The translations under genes were made by a program, and so were the position numbers. From Ideonella sp. (GTDB lineage: Bacteria > Pseudomonadota > Gammaproteobacteria > Burkholderiales > Burkholderiaceae_C), in assembly GCA_016721465.1 (NCBI GenBank), contig JADKIA010000031.1, positions 62,001-126,000 of the forward strand: a DNA stretch of 64,000 bases. Reading direction: 5' to 3'. Every line of letters begins with the position of its first letter. Position 1 is the first letter of the stretch. Of this stretch, positions 1 through 8,097 are shown one piece after another. The notes below the pieces were generated by a model. That model was not told the origin of the DNA and did no database searches. It saw nothing but the letters and a program-made list of their open reading frames with translations.

Positions 1-632
1 TAGTAGGTGGCTGCGGTGGTGTTGCCCACGGTGGGAATCAGCGTGTGCGAGACGCCGGGCGCCCGCGCATCGACGATGAGCAACGAGATGCCCAGGTGCC
101 GCGCCCGCTCGGGATCGGTGCGGGCGGCCAGCCAGATGAAGTCGGCGGCTTCCACGCCCGAGGTCCACAGCTTGTTGCCGTTGACGATGAACTCGTCGCC
201 CTGCAGCCGCGCACTGGTCTTCAACGTGGCCAGGTCCGAGCCGGCATCGGGCTCGGAGTAGCCGATCGCGAAGTGGATCTCGCCCGCGGCGATTCCGGGC
301 AGGAAGCGTTGCTTCTGGACCTCGGTGCCATGCTGCATCAAGGCCGGGCCCACCGTGCTGATGGTGACGAAGGGCAGCGGCGCGCCGGCGATGTTGGCTT
401 CCTCGAAGAAGATCAACTGTTCGGTGCCCTGGTAGCCGCGGCCGCCGTAGGCCTGCGGCCAACCCACCGCCAGCCAGCCGTCGCGGCCCATTTGGCGCAC
501 GAGCGCGCGATAGGTCTCGCCCGATTCGGCGCCGCGCATCGCCAGGCGCAGCTCGGGCGTGATCAGGCCCTGGAAGTAATCGCGCACCTGCAGGCGCAGG
601 CGGTGCTGTTCGGGGGTCAGGTCGACGAACAT
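1..632 (-). CDS. chsE2: Acyl-CoA dehydrogenase, FadE29/ChsE2-like (cut by window edge)
   Basis: N-terminal 210 residues of an acyl-CoA dehydrogenase; the C-terminus lies beyond base 1. The start MFVDLTPEQ and the segments FAIGYSEPDAGSDLA and VNGNKLWTSG are those of the FAD-binding N-terminal and middle domains. The opening closely resembles mycobacterial FadE29 (ChsE2), as I recall that sequence. In that family ChsE1 and ChsE2 form a heterotetramer that desaturates the three-carbon side chain of a steroid-CoA (3-oxo-4-pregnene-20-carboxyl-CoA). The gene follows ltp2 by about 40 bases and is the last one visible in the operon starting at 5231. A FadE28-like partner lies at 2262-3419, which supports the heteromeric assignment. 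The steroid substrate is inferred from the gene set. Confidence 0.85.
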   Translation of the reverse strand, partial: MFVDLTPEQHRLRLQVRDYFQGLITPELRLAMRGAESGETYRALVRQMGRDGWLAVGWPQAYGGRGYQGTEQLIFFEEANIAGAPLPFVTISTVGPALMQHGTEVQKQRFLPGIAAGEIHFAIGYSEPDAGSDLATLKTSARLQGDEFIVNGNKLWTSGVEAADFIWLAARTDPERARHLGISLLIVDARAPGVSHTLIPTVGNTTAATY

Positions 633-672
633 CGGCTAGGGGTCCCTGTTGCGTTGCCGCGGTTCGGTGCCG

Positions 673-1851
673 TTACTCGGCACCGAGGATCAGGCCACTG
701 GTGGGCACGCCCGTGCCGGCGGTGACCAGCACGTTGTGCACGCCGGCCACCTGGTTGACGGCGCTGCCGCGCACCTGGCGCACCGCCTCGGCGACGCCGT
801 TCATGCCGTGGATGTAGGCCTCGCCCAGCTGTCCGCCGTGCGGATTCAGCGGCAGGCTGCCGCCGCGGCCATGGTGCCCGGCGCGCACGAAATCCTTGGC
901 CTCGCCGCGGGCGCAGAAGCCGAACTCCTCGAGCTGCTGCAGCACGAAGGGCGTGAAGTGGTCGTAGATCACCGCGGTCTGCACGTCCTTGGGCGTCAGC
1001 CCGCTCTGCTGCCACAGCTGCCGCGCCACCAGCCCCATCTCCGGCAGCCCGGTGATGTCGTCGCGGTACAGCGAGGTCATGATCTGCTGGCCGTCGCTGA
1101 TGCCCTGTGCGGCGGCCTTCACCAGCACCGGCTTGTGCTTCAGGTCGCGCGCCCGCTCGGTCGAGGTGATGACCATGGCCACCGCGCCGTCGCTTTCCTG
1201 GCAGCAATCGAGCAGCCGCAGCGGCTCGGCGATCCAGCGGCTGGACTGGTGCTCGGCCAGGGTGATGGGCTTGCCATGGAAGAAGGCGGCCGGGTTGGTG
1301 GCGGCGAAGTCGCGCACCGCCACCGAGACACGGCCGAAATCCTCGCTGGTGGCGCCGTAACGGTGCATGTAGCGCTGGGCAAACATCGCCACCCAGGCCG
1401 CTGGCGTGTGGAAGCCGTGCGGCATGTACCAGCCGAAATTCACGCTTTCGAAGAACGGCGTGGCCACCCAGCCGTAGCTGCCGGTGCCGAAGCGGTACCA
1501 GCTGCGCTCGTTCATCGCCCGGTACACCACCACCGTGCGCGCCAGCCCGGTGGCCACGGCCATGGCCGCATGCAGCACCGGGCCGCAGGCCGCGCCACCG
1601 CCATGCGGCACCTGGCTGAAGAACTTCACCTCTCGCGCGCCGAGCAGCCGCGCCACCTCGTACTCGGGCACCTTGTCCACCGAGTAGGACGAAAAGCCGT
1701 CGACCTCCTTCGGGTCGATGCCGGCGTCGGCCAGCGCAGCGAGCACCGCCTCCATCGCCAGCCGCAGTTCGGTGCGCCCCGAGTTCTTGCTGAATTCGGT
1801 GGCGCCGAGGCCGACGATCGCGGTGCGGCATGAAATCATGGGGTCTGTCAT
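673..1851 (-). CDS. ltp2: Ltp2-type thiolase-fold steroid side-chain aldolase
   Basis: A 392-residue thiolase-fold protein matching the Ltp2 family almost end to end: TAIVGLGATEFSKNSGR near the N-terminus, NERSWYRFG, NSRWIAEPLRLLDCCQE mid-protein, then YDHFTPF, GGQLGEAYIHGMNG and a VTAGTGVPTSGLILG end. Ltp2 releases propionyl-CoA by retro-aldol cleavage of 17-hydroxy-3-oxo-4-pregnene-20-carboxyl-CoA, giving a C19 17-ketosteroid. It needs the DUF35 domain of ChsH2 as partner, and that domain is encoded at 3440-4435. Tyrosines in the YDHFTPF and EAYIHG segments correspond to residues proposed as catalytic in the family. No thiolase-type active cysteine is obvious, as expected for an aldolase. 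Start MTDPMIS is preceded by the short gap to chsH1. Confidence 0.93.
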   Translation of the reverse strand: MTDPMISCRTAIVGLGATEFSKNSGRTELRLAMEAVLAALADAGIDPKEVDGFSSYSVDKVPEYEVARLLGAREVKFFSQVPHGGGAACGPVLHAAMAVATGLARTVVVYRAMNERSWYRFGTGSYGWVATPFFESVNFGWYMPHGFHTPAAWVAMFAQRYMHRYGATSEDFGRVSVAVRDFAATNPAAFFHGKPITLAEHQSSRWIAEPLRLLDCCQESDGAVAMVITSTERARDLKHKPVLVKAAAQGISDGQQIMTSLYRDDITGLPEMGLVARQLWQQSGLTPKDVQTAVIYDHFTPFVLQQLEEFGFCARGEAKDFVRAGHHGRGGSLPLNPHGGQLGEAYIHGMNGVAEAVRQVRGSAVNQVAGVHNVLVTAGTGVPTSGLILGAE

Positions 1852-1870
1852 GGGATGTCCTTGGCCCGGA

Positions 1871-2272
1871 TCAGCGCAGATGCAGCCGCACCGTGGCGGT
1901 GACGTGGGGCCCCATCGAGTTGCTGCCCTTCAGGGCAACGTCGACGCAGCGCTGGCCAGCGTCGAGGGCGCTGACCTCGCCGGAGAAGGTCATGGTGTCA
2001 CCTGGATAGTTGGGGACGCCGAGCTTGATCTTCAGCGATCTGAACTCGCAGTCCGGGCCGGCCCAGGATTCGACGAAGCGCTGAACCAGGCCGCTGGTGG
2101 TGAGGATGTTCATGAAGATGTGCGGCGAGCCGAGCGCCCGTGCGGCTTCCAGGTCGTGGTGGCCGGCAAAGTAGTCGCGCGTGGCGATCGCGCCGCCGGC
2201 GATCAGCGTCACGGTGATGGGGATGGCCAGCTTGGGCAGCGTCTGGCCGACGGCCAGGTCTTCAAACCGCAT
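1871..2272 (-). CDS. chsH1: MaoC-like hydratase subunit, ChsH1-like
   Basis: A 133-residue single hot-dog domain protein of the MaoC type (MRFEDLAVGQTLPKLAIPITVTL, then RDYFAGHHDLEAARALG, PHIFMNILTTSGL and VPNYPGDTMTFSGEV). In the steroid pathway ChsH1 pairs with ChsH2 to hydrate the unsaturated C3 side-chain CoA thioester made by ChsE1-ChsE2. The start codon at 2272 overlaps the end of the upstream acyl-CoA dehydrogenase gene by about 11 bases, so translation is probably coupled. Length and position between FadE28-like and Ltp2 genes match the igr arrangement of actinobacteria. The specific substrate is inferred from context. Confidence 0.85.
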   Translation of the reverse strand: MRFEDLAVGQTLPKLAIPITVTLIAGGAIATRDYFAGHHDLEAARALGSPHIFMNILTTSGLVQRFVESWAGPDCEFRSLKIKLGVPNYPGDTMTFSGEVSALDAGQRCVDVALKGSNSMGPHVTATVRLHLR

Positions 2273-3419
2273 GGGATGCTCCGCAGGTGTCGCCCAGGTC
2301 TTCGGGCAGGTCGTATTTCCAACCGAGACGCTCGTCGCTGGCCAGCCATTCGCCCAGCCGGGCCAGCGCGGCCTCGGTGCCGCCGAGCCGGGCGGCCAGG
2401 GCCCGGCTCCAGTACAGGTATCGATGGATCGGGTAGGTCAGGTCCACGCCGATGCCACCGTGCACATGCTGGGCCTTGTGGCCGACGGCATGGGCCGCCT
2501 GCGCAGCAAGCACCTTGACCGCCAGCGCCTGAGGCGCAGCACCCAGGCCGGCGTCCAGGCGGTACACGAGTTGGGCCAGTGCCGAGCGCAGGGCTTCGAC
2601 GGCGATCTGCGCGTCGGCCATCTGCCCGGCCACCAACTGGAACGAGCCGACCACACGGCCGAACTGCTTGCGTTGACCGACGTACTCGACCGTGCGGGCC
2701 AGCTGGCCCGCCGAGACGCCGAGCTGCAGCGAGGCCACGGCGGCCACCGCGCGGGGCTCAAGCCAGTCCAGTGCCGCCGCCTCGAGCAGGGCCGTTGCCG
2801 GCACCCGCACGCCGTTCAGCCGCAAGGCCGCCACCGACAGGTGGTGCTGGCTGCGGCCGATGGCCAAGCTCAGGCCCGGCGCGCCCAGGTCCAGGTACAG
2901 CAGTTGCAGCCGGTCGCCCAGCCGCACCGGCAGCAGGCAGGCGCTGGATTCGGCCGCCAGCGGCACCGCACCGGTGACACCGTCGAGCAGCAGCGCATTG
3001 CCGTCGCGCCGCGCCAGCACGACCAGGTCGCGCGAGGCGTGCAGGTCGTCCAGTGCCAGCGTGACGAGGGTCTGGCCGCTCACGATCCGCGTCAGCTCGG
3101 TCTGCAGCTCAGGCTGGCCGAAACGGGCCAGCGTGGCGGCCGCCAGCTGCTGTTCGGCCAGTGGCACCAGGCCCAGTGCGCGACCCTGCTCGAGCAGCAC
3201 CGCCATCAGTTCGGTCGCACCCAGGCCCAGCCCGCCGTGGGCCTCGGGCACGACGATGCCGTGCAGGCCAGAGGCGATGCATTGCTGCCACAGGGCGTGC
3301 ATGTAGGGCTCGTCACCCTGGTCGTGCGCGCGCAGCGCGGCGTCGGTGCAGAAGTCGGCCATCAGCGCGCGGGCACTGTCCGCAAAGGCGCGCTGGTCGT
3401 CGTTGAGGCTGAAGTCCAT
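2262..3419 (-). CDS. chsE1: Acyl-CoA dehydrogenase, FadE28/ChsE1-like
   Basis: A 385-residue acyl-CoA dehydrogenase. The N-terminal domain starts MDFSLNDDQRAFADSARALM. The C-terminal four-helix domain carries YVGQRKQFGRVVGSFQLVAGQMAD and HVHGGIGVDLTYPIHRYLYW. The middle FAD-contact motifs are degenerate, as in FadE28-type subunits that depend on a partner. With the FadE29-like protein at 1-632 it would form the steroid side-chain dehydrogenase ChsE1-ChsE2. I chose the ATG at 3419 because homology begins exactly there, although the frame stays open upstream through the chsH2 region. It overlaps the next gene (chsH1). Confidence 0.85.
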   Translation of the reverse strand: MDFSLNDDQRAFADSARALMADFCTDAALRAHDQGDEPYMHALWQQCIASGLHGIVVPEAHGGLGLGATELMAVLLEQGRALGLVPLAEQQLAAATLARFGQPELQTELTRIVSGQTLVTLALDDLHASRDLVVLARRDGNALLLDGVTGAVPLAAESSACLLPVRLGDRLQLLYLDLGAPGLSLAIGRSQHHLSVAALRLNGVRVPATALLEAAALDWLEPRAVAAVASLQLGVSAGQLARTVEYVGQRKQFGRVVGSFQLVAGQMADAQIAVEALRSALAQLVYRLDAGLGAAPQALAVKVLAAQAAHAVGHKAQHVHGGIGVDLTYPIHRYLYWSRALAARLGGTEAALARLGEWLASDERLGWKYDLPEDLGDTCGASHAV

Positions 3420-3439
3420 CGGGGCGTCCCAGGCCCGGC

Positions 3440-4435
3440 TCAGGCCGTCACCGGCCGGAATTGCGGCAGGGCCAATTCGCCGCCGTCGGAGGTCTCGACC
3501 GTGGCGAACTCCACCCTCACCCGCTGGCCGATGGCGATCTGCCCGCGCTCGGCGCCGACCAGCTGAGCCACCAGGCGGGTGCCCTCGTCCAGTTCCACCA
3601 GGGCGACCGGGTTGGGGTACTCGAACGGCGGCACCTCGGGGTAGTGCATCACGACGAACGAGTACACGGTGCCCAGGCCGCTGGCCTGCAGCGTGTCCCA
3701 TTCGAACGAGTGGCATTGGCTGCACACCGGCCCCGGCGGGTGGCGCAACGTGCCGCAGGCCTTGCAGCGCTGGACCAGCAGCCGGCCCTGGCGCGCGCCG
3801 TCCCAGAAGAAGCGGGTGTCGTCGCTGATGCCCGGGGCCGGGCGGCGGATCTTCGGCGCCGCCGCCGGCTCGCTGGACGCCGACTTGGCCGCCTGGCTCG
3901 TTTGCGCCGGCCGGAACTTGAAGACGCGGAACAGCTGCTGGCCGACCTTTTCGTCCGGGCTGCCGTCGCGCTGCGAGAAGTAGCTCAACAGCAGCGTGAC
4001 GAAGAAACCGGTGCCCAGCGCGGTGGTCTTTTCCTCGCCGATCGAGTCCAGCCGCGTGACGTAGTACAGCCGCTCGCCGGGGTGAAGCTCGCGCTCGAAC
4101 TCCAGGTCGGAATTGACGGCAACCACCGAGGGGTAGCCCTGGGCCTCGATCAGCGTGAGCGCCTCGTAGGGGTTTTCGGTGGTCGAGCCCGGCGGGTAGT
4201 TGTTCTGCGTCAGGCCTTCCAGGCACCACACCTGCAGCATCGTCGCCGGGGCCACCTGGCCGCCACGCGCGGCGGCCGCGGGCGAGCCGGCATCGGTGTA
4301 GGCCGGGTTGGCGATGCCCATCATCTCGCACCAGTGGCGGATCATCGGCGCGTTGACCGCGTCCCAGGCGTAGACGCGCCCGTATTCCTTGCCCACCAGG
4401 GCACGAATTGCCTTCATCCAATCGTGTTCAGCCAC
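3440..4435 (-). CDS. chsH2: ChsH2-like protein: MaoC hydratase domain fused to DUF35
   Basis: About 331 residues from a GTG start. The first half is a hot-dog/MaoC-like domain (KEYGRVYAWDAVNAPMIRHW, GIANPAYTD). The second half is DUF35: a rubredoxin-like zinc ribbon with two CxxC pairs (CKACGT and CSQCHS) followed by an OB fold (GTVYSFVVMHYPEVPPFEYP). ChsH2 supplies its MaoC part to the ChsH1-ChsH2 hydratase and its DUF35 part to the Ltp2 aldolase. GTG at 4435 is preferred over ATG at 4417 because AAGGAA lies seven bases before it. The GTG also overlaps the TGA of the upstream SDR gene, which indicates translational coupling. Confidence 0.88.
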   Translation of the reverse strand: MAEHDWMKAIRALVGKEYGRVYAWDAVNAPMIRHWCEMMGIANPAYTDAGSPAAAARGGQVAPATMLQVWCLEGLTQNNYPPGSTTENPYEALTLIEAQGYPSVVAVNSDLEFERELHPGERLYYVTRLDSIGEEKTTALGTGFFVTLLLSYFSQRDGSPDEKVGQQLFRVFKFRPAQTSQAAKSASSEPAAAPKIRRPAPGISDDTRFFWDGARQGRLLVQRCKACGTLRHPPGPVCSQCHSFEWDTLQASGLGTVYSFVVMHYPEVPPFEYPNPVALVELDEGTRLVAQLVGAERGQIAIGQRVRVEFATVETSDGGELALPQFRPVTA

Positions 4436-5231
4436 GGCCGGGTTCCTTGGTTTCTTTGGGCGTTTTGGTCTGGGCCGCGCCCAGGAAGGCCGGCCGCTCG
4501 CCACCCCCGTGCAGCAGCAGGTTCGTGCCGCTCATGTAGGCGGCGGCCGGTGAGGCCACCCAGTACACCGCATCGGCGATGTCGCGCGGCTCGGCCATGC
4601 GGCCGGCCGGGATGGTGGCGCCGACGGCCGCAATGCCGGCCTCGTCGCCATAGTGCAGTTGCGATTGCTCGGTGCGCACCAGCCCCGGGCTGACGGCCAC
4701 CACACGCACCTTGGGTGCCCACTCCACCGCCAGCGACGAGACGAGGCTCAAGACCCCCGCCTTGGCGGCGCCGTAGGCGGCCGTGCCCGGTGACGGGCGC
4801 AGGCCGCTGATGCTGCCGATGAAGACGATCACACCGCCCGCATCCTGGCGCTGCATCTGCGCGTTGGCGGCCTGGGCCAGGTTGAACGGCGAGAGCAGGT
4901 TCAGGCGGATCACGCCTTCGTGAAAACGCGGCGATGCGGTGGCGGCATCCGCAGCGGGGCTGCCGCCCGCGTTGTTGACCAGCACATCCAGCCGGCCGTG
5001 GCGCTCGACGATGCCGGCCACCAGGGCCTTGACCGCCTCGGCCTCGCGCACATCGCAGGCGACGAACTCGGCCACACGGCCGCCACACTCGGGCAGGTCG
5101 GCAGGCGGCTGGCGTGCGCAGACGACCACCCGGTCGCCCCCGGCCAGGAAGGCCTGCGCGATGCCGCGACCGATGCCCTTGGTGCCTCCGGTGACCAGCA
5201 CCACCCGGGCAGCATTGTTGTGCTCTTGCAT
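4428..5231 (-). CDS. Short-chain dehydrogenase/reductase, first gene of the side-chain operon
   Basis: A 267-residue classical SDR with the TGGTKGIG nucleotide-binding loop, NNAGG, a catalytic Ser in GSISG and YGAAK as the YxxxK pair. It ends in a Lys-rich tail (KTPKETKEPGRG). As the promoter-proximal gene of the chsH2-chsE1-chsH1-ltp2-chsE2 operon it probably oxidises or reduces a hydroxyl or keto group on a steroid-CoA intermediate. The exact position is not determinable from sequence. Its start is 37 bases from the palindromic element at 5268-5286, shared with the divergent enoyl-CoA hydratase gene. Confidence 0.85.
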   Translation of the reverse strand: MQEHNNAARVVLVTGGTKGIGRGIAQAFLAGGDRVVVCARQPPADLPECGGRVAEFVACDVREAEAVKALVAGIVERHGRLDVLVNNAGGSPAADAATASPRFHEGVIRLNLLSPFNLAQAANAQMQRQDAGGVIVFIGSISGLRPSPGTAAYGAAKAGVLSLVSSLAVEWAPKVRVVAVSPGLVRTEQSQLHYGDEAGIAAVGATIPAGRMAEPRDIADAVYWVASPAAAYMSGTNLLLHGGGERPAFLGAAQTKTPKETKEPGRG

Positions 5232-5267
5232 GCCGGGCAGTCTAGGCAGCGATGCACGGGTGCCCTA

Positions 5268-5286
5268 CGTCCAAACAGACGATGCC
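5268..5286 (+). promoter_or_regulatory. Palindromic operator copy A (CGTCCAAACAGACGATGCC)
   Basis: One of seven related elements in divergent promoters. The inverted repeat is GTCC-AAAC-AGAC, one mismatch from perfect, followed by GATGCCC. It lies between the steroid side-chain operon (start 5231) and the enoyl-CoA hydratase gene (start 5352). A GAGCAT hexamer about 18 bases after GATGCC could be a weak -10 for the plus-strand gene. The cognate regulator is unknown. Confidence 0.75.
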
Positions 5287-5351
5287 CGTGCGGGGGTGGC
5301 CGCCGAGCATGCGGCAGCCACGGCCGGCTGGCCGCAATGCAGGAGAGCACC

Positions 5352-6137
5352 GTGTCCGAACAGCAGGCCCAGGAAGTGATCGTCGAGCGACCCGCCGAAG
5401 GCGTGGCCGTGGTGCGCTTGAACCGGCCCGAGGCCACCAACGCGCTGAGCCTGTCGTTGCAGGCGCGCCTGTCGGCGGTGTTCGCCGAACTCGGCGCCGA
5501 CGCGCAAGTGCGCTGCATCGTGCTCACCGGTGGCGAATCGGTGTTCGCTGCCGGCGGCGACATCAAGGGCCTGGCCGACGCGGGGCCGATCGAGATCCTG
5601 CAGCGCCACACCGAGCGGGTCTGGGCGCCGATCCAGCATTGTCCCAAGCCGGTGATCGCGGCCGTGTGCGGCTATGCCTTCGGCGGCGGCGCCGAGCTGG
5701 CCATGCACTGCGACATCATCATTGCCGGCGAGGGCGCGAGCTTCGCCCAGCCCGAGATCCGCATCGGCATCATGCCGGGCATCGGTGGCACGCAGCGCCT
5801 GGTGCGCGCGGTGGGCAAGTTCAATGCGATGAAGGTGCTGCTCACCGGCTGGCCGGTGAGTGCGCGCGAGGCGCAGGCCATGGGGCTGGTGTGCGATGTG
5901 CTGCCGGATGACCAGGTACTCGCCCACGCCTTGAAGATGGCGCAGACCATTGCCGCGATGCCGCCGCTGGCCGCCGAGCAGATCAAGGAGGTGGTGCTGG
6001 CCGGCGTGGACGCCTCGCTCGAGACCGCCCTGGCACTGGAGCGCAAGGCCAATCAGCTGCTGTTCGCTTCGCGCGACCAGAAAGAAGGCATGCAGGCCTT
6101 CGTCGAAAAGCGCAAGCCTCGCTTCGAGGGGCGCTGA
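5352..6137 (+). CDS. Enoyl-CoA hydratase/isomerase (crotonase family)
   Basis: A 261-residue crotonase-fold protein. The oxyanion-hole and active-site segments FAAGGDIKGLAD, GYAFGGGAELAMHCDI and QPEIRIGIMPGIGGTQRL are present, including both glutamates expected of a hydratase. The C-terminus SRDQKEGMQAFVEKRKPRFEGR is typical of the family. The GTG at 5352 is taken as the start because AGGAG sits at 5341-5345 with good spacing; an in-frame ATG at 5337 lies upstream of that site. It is divergent from the side-chain operon and shares operator A. A role in hydrating an unsaturated steroid side-chain CoA ester is inferred from context; a general fatty-acid role is possible. Confidence 0.9.
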   Translation: MSEQQAQEVIVERPAEGVAVVRLNRPEATNALSLSLQARLSAVFAELGADAQVRCIVLTGGESVFAAGGDIKGLADAGPIEILQRHTERVWAPIQHCPKPVIAAVCGYAFGGGAELAMHCDIIIAGEGASFAQPEIRIGIMPGIGGTQRLVRAVGKFNAMKVLLTGWPVSAREAQAMGLVCDVLPDDQVLAHALKMAQTIAAMPPLAAEQIKEVVLAGVDASLETALALERKANQLLFASRDQKEGMQAFVEKRKPRFEGR

Positions 6138-6222
6138 GCGCGACGCGGCCGCGGCCTGCATGGCGGCGCTTCCGCTGTTTGCACCGCGGCGCCACTCGGC
6201 CGCAGGGCTTGCGCCGCCCCGA

Positions 6223-6996
6223 TCAGAACTGCGTCGGCCGCATCATCGCGTCGACGCCACCATCGACGAAGAACTGCGCGCCATGGATGAAGCCGGCGTC
6301 CGGGCCGATCAGGTAGGCGATCATCGCGGCCACCTCGTCGGGCCGCGCGCGCCGCGCGATCGGCGCGACGAAATCCTTGATCGCCTGGCCATAGCGCGGA
6401 TCGGCCAGGCCGCCGTGCAGCAGCGGCGTCTCCACCGCGCCCGGGGCCACGGTGTTCAGCCGCACACCGGCGCGGCCCCAATCGGCCGCACGCCGGCGCA
6501 CCGCCACCGTCAACGCGTTCTTCGAGCCGGCGTAGGCCAGGTGGCCGGCGCGCGGCCCGGCCCCGGCCAGCACCGCGGCCACGCGGGCCTCGTCGCCGGC
6601 CTCGAGCGCGGCGCCGATCGGGTTCTTCTCCCAAGGCAGCTGCGTCGAAGCCACCGACGACACCACCACCGCGCAGGGCGACTGCCCCTTCTGCAGCGCC
6701 GGCAGCAGGCCATCGAGCAGGGCCACCGCGCCGAAGTAGTTCACCGCCGCCACGGTGCTGGCCGGCTCCACATGCGCCCCCAGCCCGGCACACAGCACCA
6801 GCGCATCGAGTGCGCCGCCGCAACGTTCGAGAATGGCCGAGACGGCCTGCGACCGCCCTTCGCTGGTGGACAGATCGACCGCCACATCGGCGTTGCGCAG
6901 GTCGATGCCGATCAGGCGATGGCCGGCCGCGGCCAGACGCTGCGCGGTGGCCGCGCCGATGCCGGAGGCCGAGCCGGTGAGGGCGATGGTGGACAA
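6223..6996 (-). CDS. hsdA: 3-alpha-hydroxysteroid dehydrogenase/carbonyl reductase
   Basis: A 257-residue SDR, the same length as HsdA of Comamonas testosteroni and matching it along its whole length: GSASGIGAAT loop, CAGLG instead of the usual NNAG, NYFGA, KNPIGAALEAG, YAGSKNALTVAVRRRAADWG, and the ending MRPTQF. Ser114, Tyr155 and Lys159 fall at the known HsdA catalytic positions. The enzyme interconverts 3-alpha-hydroxy and 3-keto steroids, including bile acids, with NAD(H). The start is a TTG at 6996 because AAGGAG lies six bases upstream; the frame has no better ATG. It is divergent from the nitroreductase gene across operator B. Confidence 0.93.
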   Translation of the reverse strand: MSTIALTGSASGIGAATAQRLAAAGHRLIGIDLRNADVAVDLSTSEGRSQAVSAILERCGGALDALVLCAGLGAHVEPASTVAAVNYFGAVALLDGLLPALQKGQSPCAVVVSSVASTQLPWEKNPIGAALEAGDEARVAAVLAGAGPRAGHLAYAGSKNALTVAVRRRAADWGRAGVRLNTVAPGAVETPLLHGGLADPRYGQAIKDFVAPIARRARPDEVAAMIAYLIGPDAGFIHGAQFFVDGGVDAMMRPTQF

Positions 6997-7087
6997 GCAG
7001 ATCTCCTTGAGTGGGCTGGCATTGGCGGCGGCCATTGCTGCGCGCCATGGCGCCGGCAGTGTCCTCCGCCCGACTGGCCCGCGCGCC

Positions 7088-7105
7088 GACCAAACGGACG
7101 ATGCC
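7088..7105 (+). promoter_or_regulatory. Palindromic operator copy B (GACCAAACGGACGATGCC)
   Basis: Element of the same family as copy A, with half-sites GACC and GGAC around AAAC and the downstream GATGCCC box. It lies between hsdA (start 6996, minus) and the nitroreductase gene (start 7137, plus). It is the copy closest to its plus-strand gene, about 32 bases from the ATG. Confidence 0.7.
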
Positions 7106-7136
7106 CGGCCCCAGGGCGCGGCGCCACACTCGCGCC

Positions 7137-7802
7137 ATGATGCCCACCGACCAAGCCATCCGCGAGCGCCGCTCGGTGCGCGCCTTCCTGCCCCGCGAGG
7201 TGCCCGAGCCGCTGCTGCGCGAGGTGTTCGGGCTGGCGCAGTGCGCGCCATCGAACTGCAACACCCAGCCCTGGATCGTGCATGTGGTCTCGGGCGCCGC
7301 CGGCCAGCGGCTGCGCCAGACGCTGGTGCAGGCGGCCATCGATCCGGCGCAGCACCAGCCCGACTTCGCCTTCGACGGCCGCTACCCGGGCGTCTACAAG
7401 ACACGCCAGCACGACTCGGCCATGCGGCTGTACGAGGCCATGGGCATCGCCCGCGAGGACCGCGCCGCCCGCGGCCAGGCGATGCTGCGCAACTTCGCGA
7501 TGTTCGATGCGCCGCACGCCGCCTTCATCTTCCTGCCCGAGCCCTTCGGCCTGCGCGAGGCCGCCGATTGCGGCATGTACGCGCAGACCCTGATGCTGGC
7601 CCTCACCGCGCACGGCCTGGCCTCTTGCGCGCAGGGGGCACTGAGCTTTCATCCCCAGCATGTGCGCAAGGCGCTGGGCGTGCCGGCCGAGCACAAGCTG
7701 CTGTTCGGCCTGTCGTTCGGCTACGAGGACACGGCCGCCGCGGCCAACCAGTGCCGCGTGCCGCGGGCGGGGCTGGAGGAGGCGGTGCGGTTTCACCGGT
7801 GA
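7137..7802 (+). CDS. Nitroreductase-family flavoprotein
   Basis: A 221-residue FMN-dependent nitroreductase. It has the N-terminal IRERRSVRAFLPREVPEPLL signature, the FMN-phosphate region CAPSNCNTQPW, and the C-terminal GLASCAQGALSFHP and FGLSFGYED segments. Members reduce nitro groups, quinones or enones with NAD(P)H. Here it lies divergent from hsdA, so a role in redox chemistry on a steroid ring or CoA intermediate is plausible but not shown. Two ATGs in tandem (7137 and 7140) could serve as start. Its stop codon overlaps the end of a convergent hydrolase remnant. Confidence 0.85.
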   Translation: MMPTDQAIRERRSVRAFLPREVPEPLLREVFGLAQCAPSNCNTQPWIVHVVSGAAGQRLRQTLVQAAIDPAQHQPDFAFDGRYPGVYKTRQHDSAMRLYEAMGIAREDRAARGQAMLRNFAMFDAPHAAFIFLPEPFGLREAADCGMYAQTLMLALTAHGLASCAQGALSFHPQHVRKALGVPAEHKLLFGLSFGYEDTAAAANQCRVPRAGLEEAVRFHR

Positions 7803-8056
7803 GGCCGCGCCGCCGCCAGAACGCCTTCGAACACGCTGTCGGCCACCGGCGATTCGGCTGCGCAGGCGTTGTTGATGCCGACCATCAGCACGAAGAAATC
7901 GGGCGCCAGCGCTTCGGCGTCCAGCTGGCCCAGGCCGCCCTGTGACTTGCGCAGGATGCGGTAGAGCAGGTGCTCGGTGCGGTCGCCCGAGATACCGATG
8001 TTCAGCGCCAGGTTCTGCGGCACCGCGCCGCCGAACGATTCATCCCAGACGCGGCG
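7793..8056 (-). pseudogene. Remnant of a GDSL/SGNH hydrolase (PAF-acetylhydrolase type)
   Basis: The open frame encodes RVWDESFGGAVPQNLALNIGISGDRTEHLLYRIL and then FVLMVGINN. These are recognisable as blocks II and III of SGNH hydrolases (GxGGDRTEHLLWRL and VVLxIGTNN in intact members). Block I with the nucleophile Ser and the C-terminal DxxH block are absent. A TGA lies immediately upstream, and the frame ends inside the nitroreductase 3' end. The longest ATG-initiated product would be 76 residues (start 8023). I regard it as a decaying fragment and not a functional enzyme. Confidence 0.6.
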
Positions 8057-8097
8057 TCAGGCTTGGGGCCAGGCTCGGGTTCGGGTTGGGTTCGGGG

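Noticed and set aside
617..1831. Long open frame on the same strand as ltp2 in another frame, and many similar long antisense frames across the window
   Set aside because: High GC makes stop codons rare in alternative frames. These translate to Arg/Ala/Gly/His-rich sequence with no family motifs and overlap clear genes.
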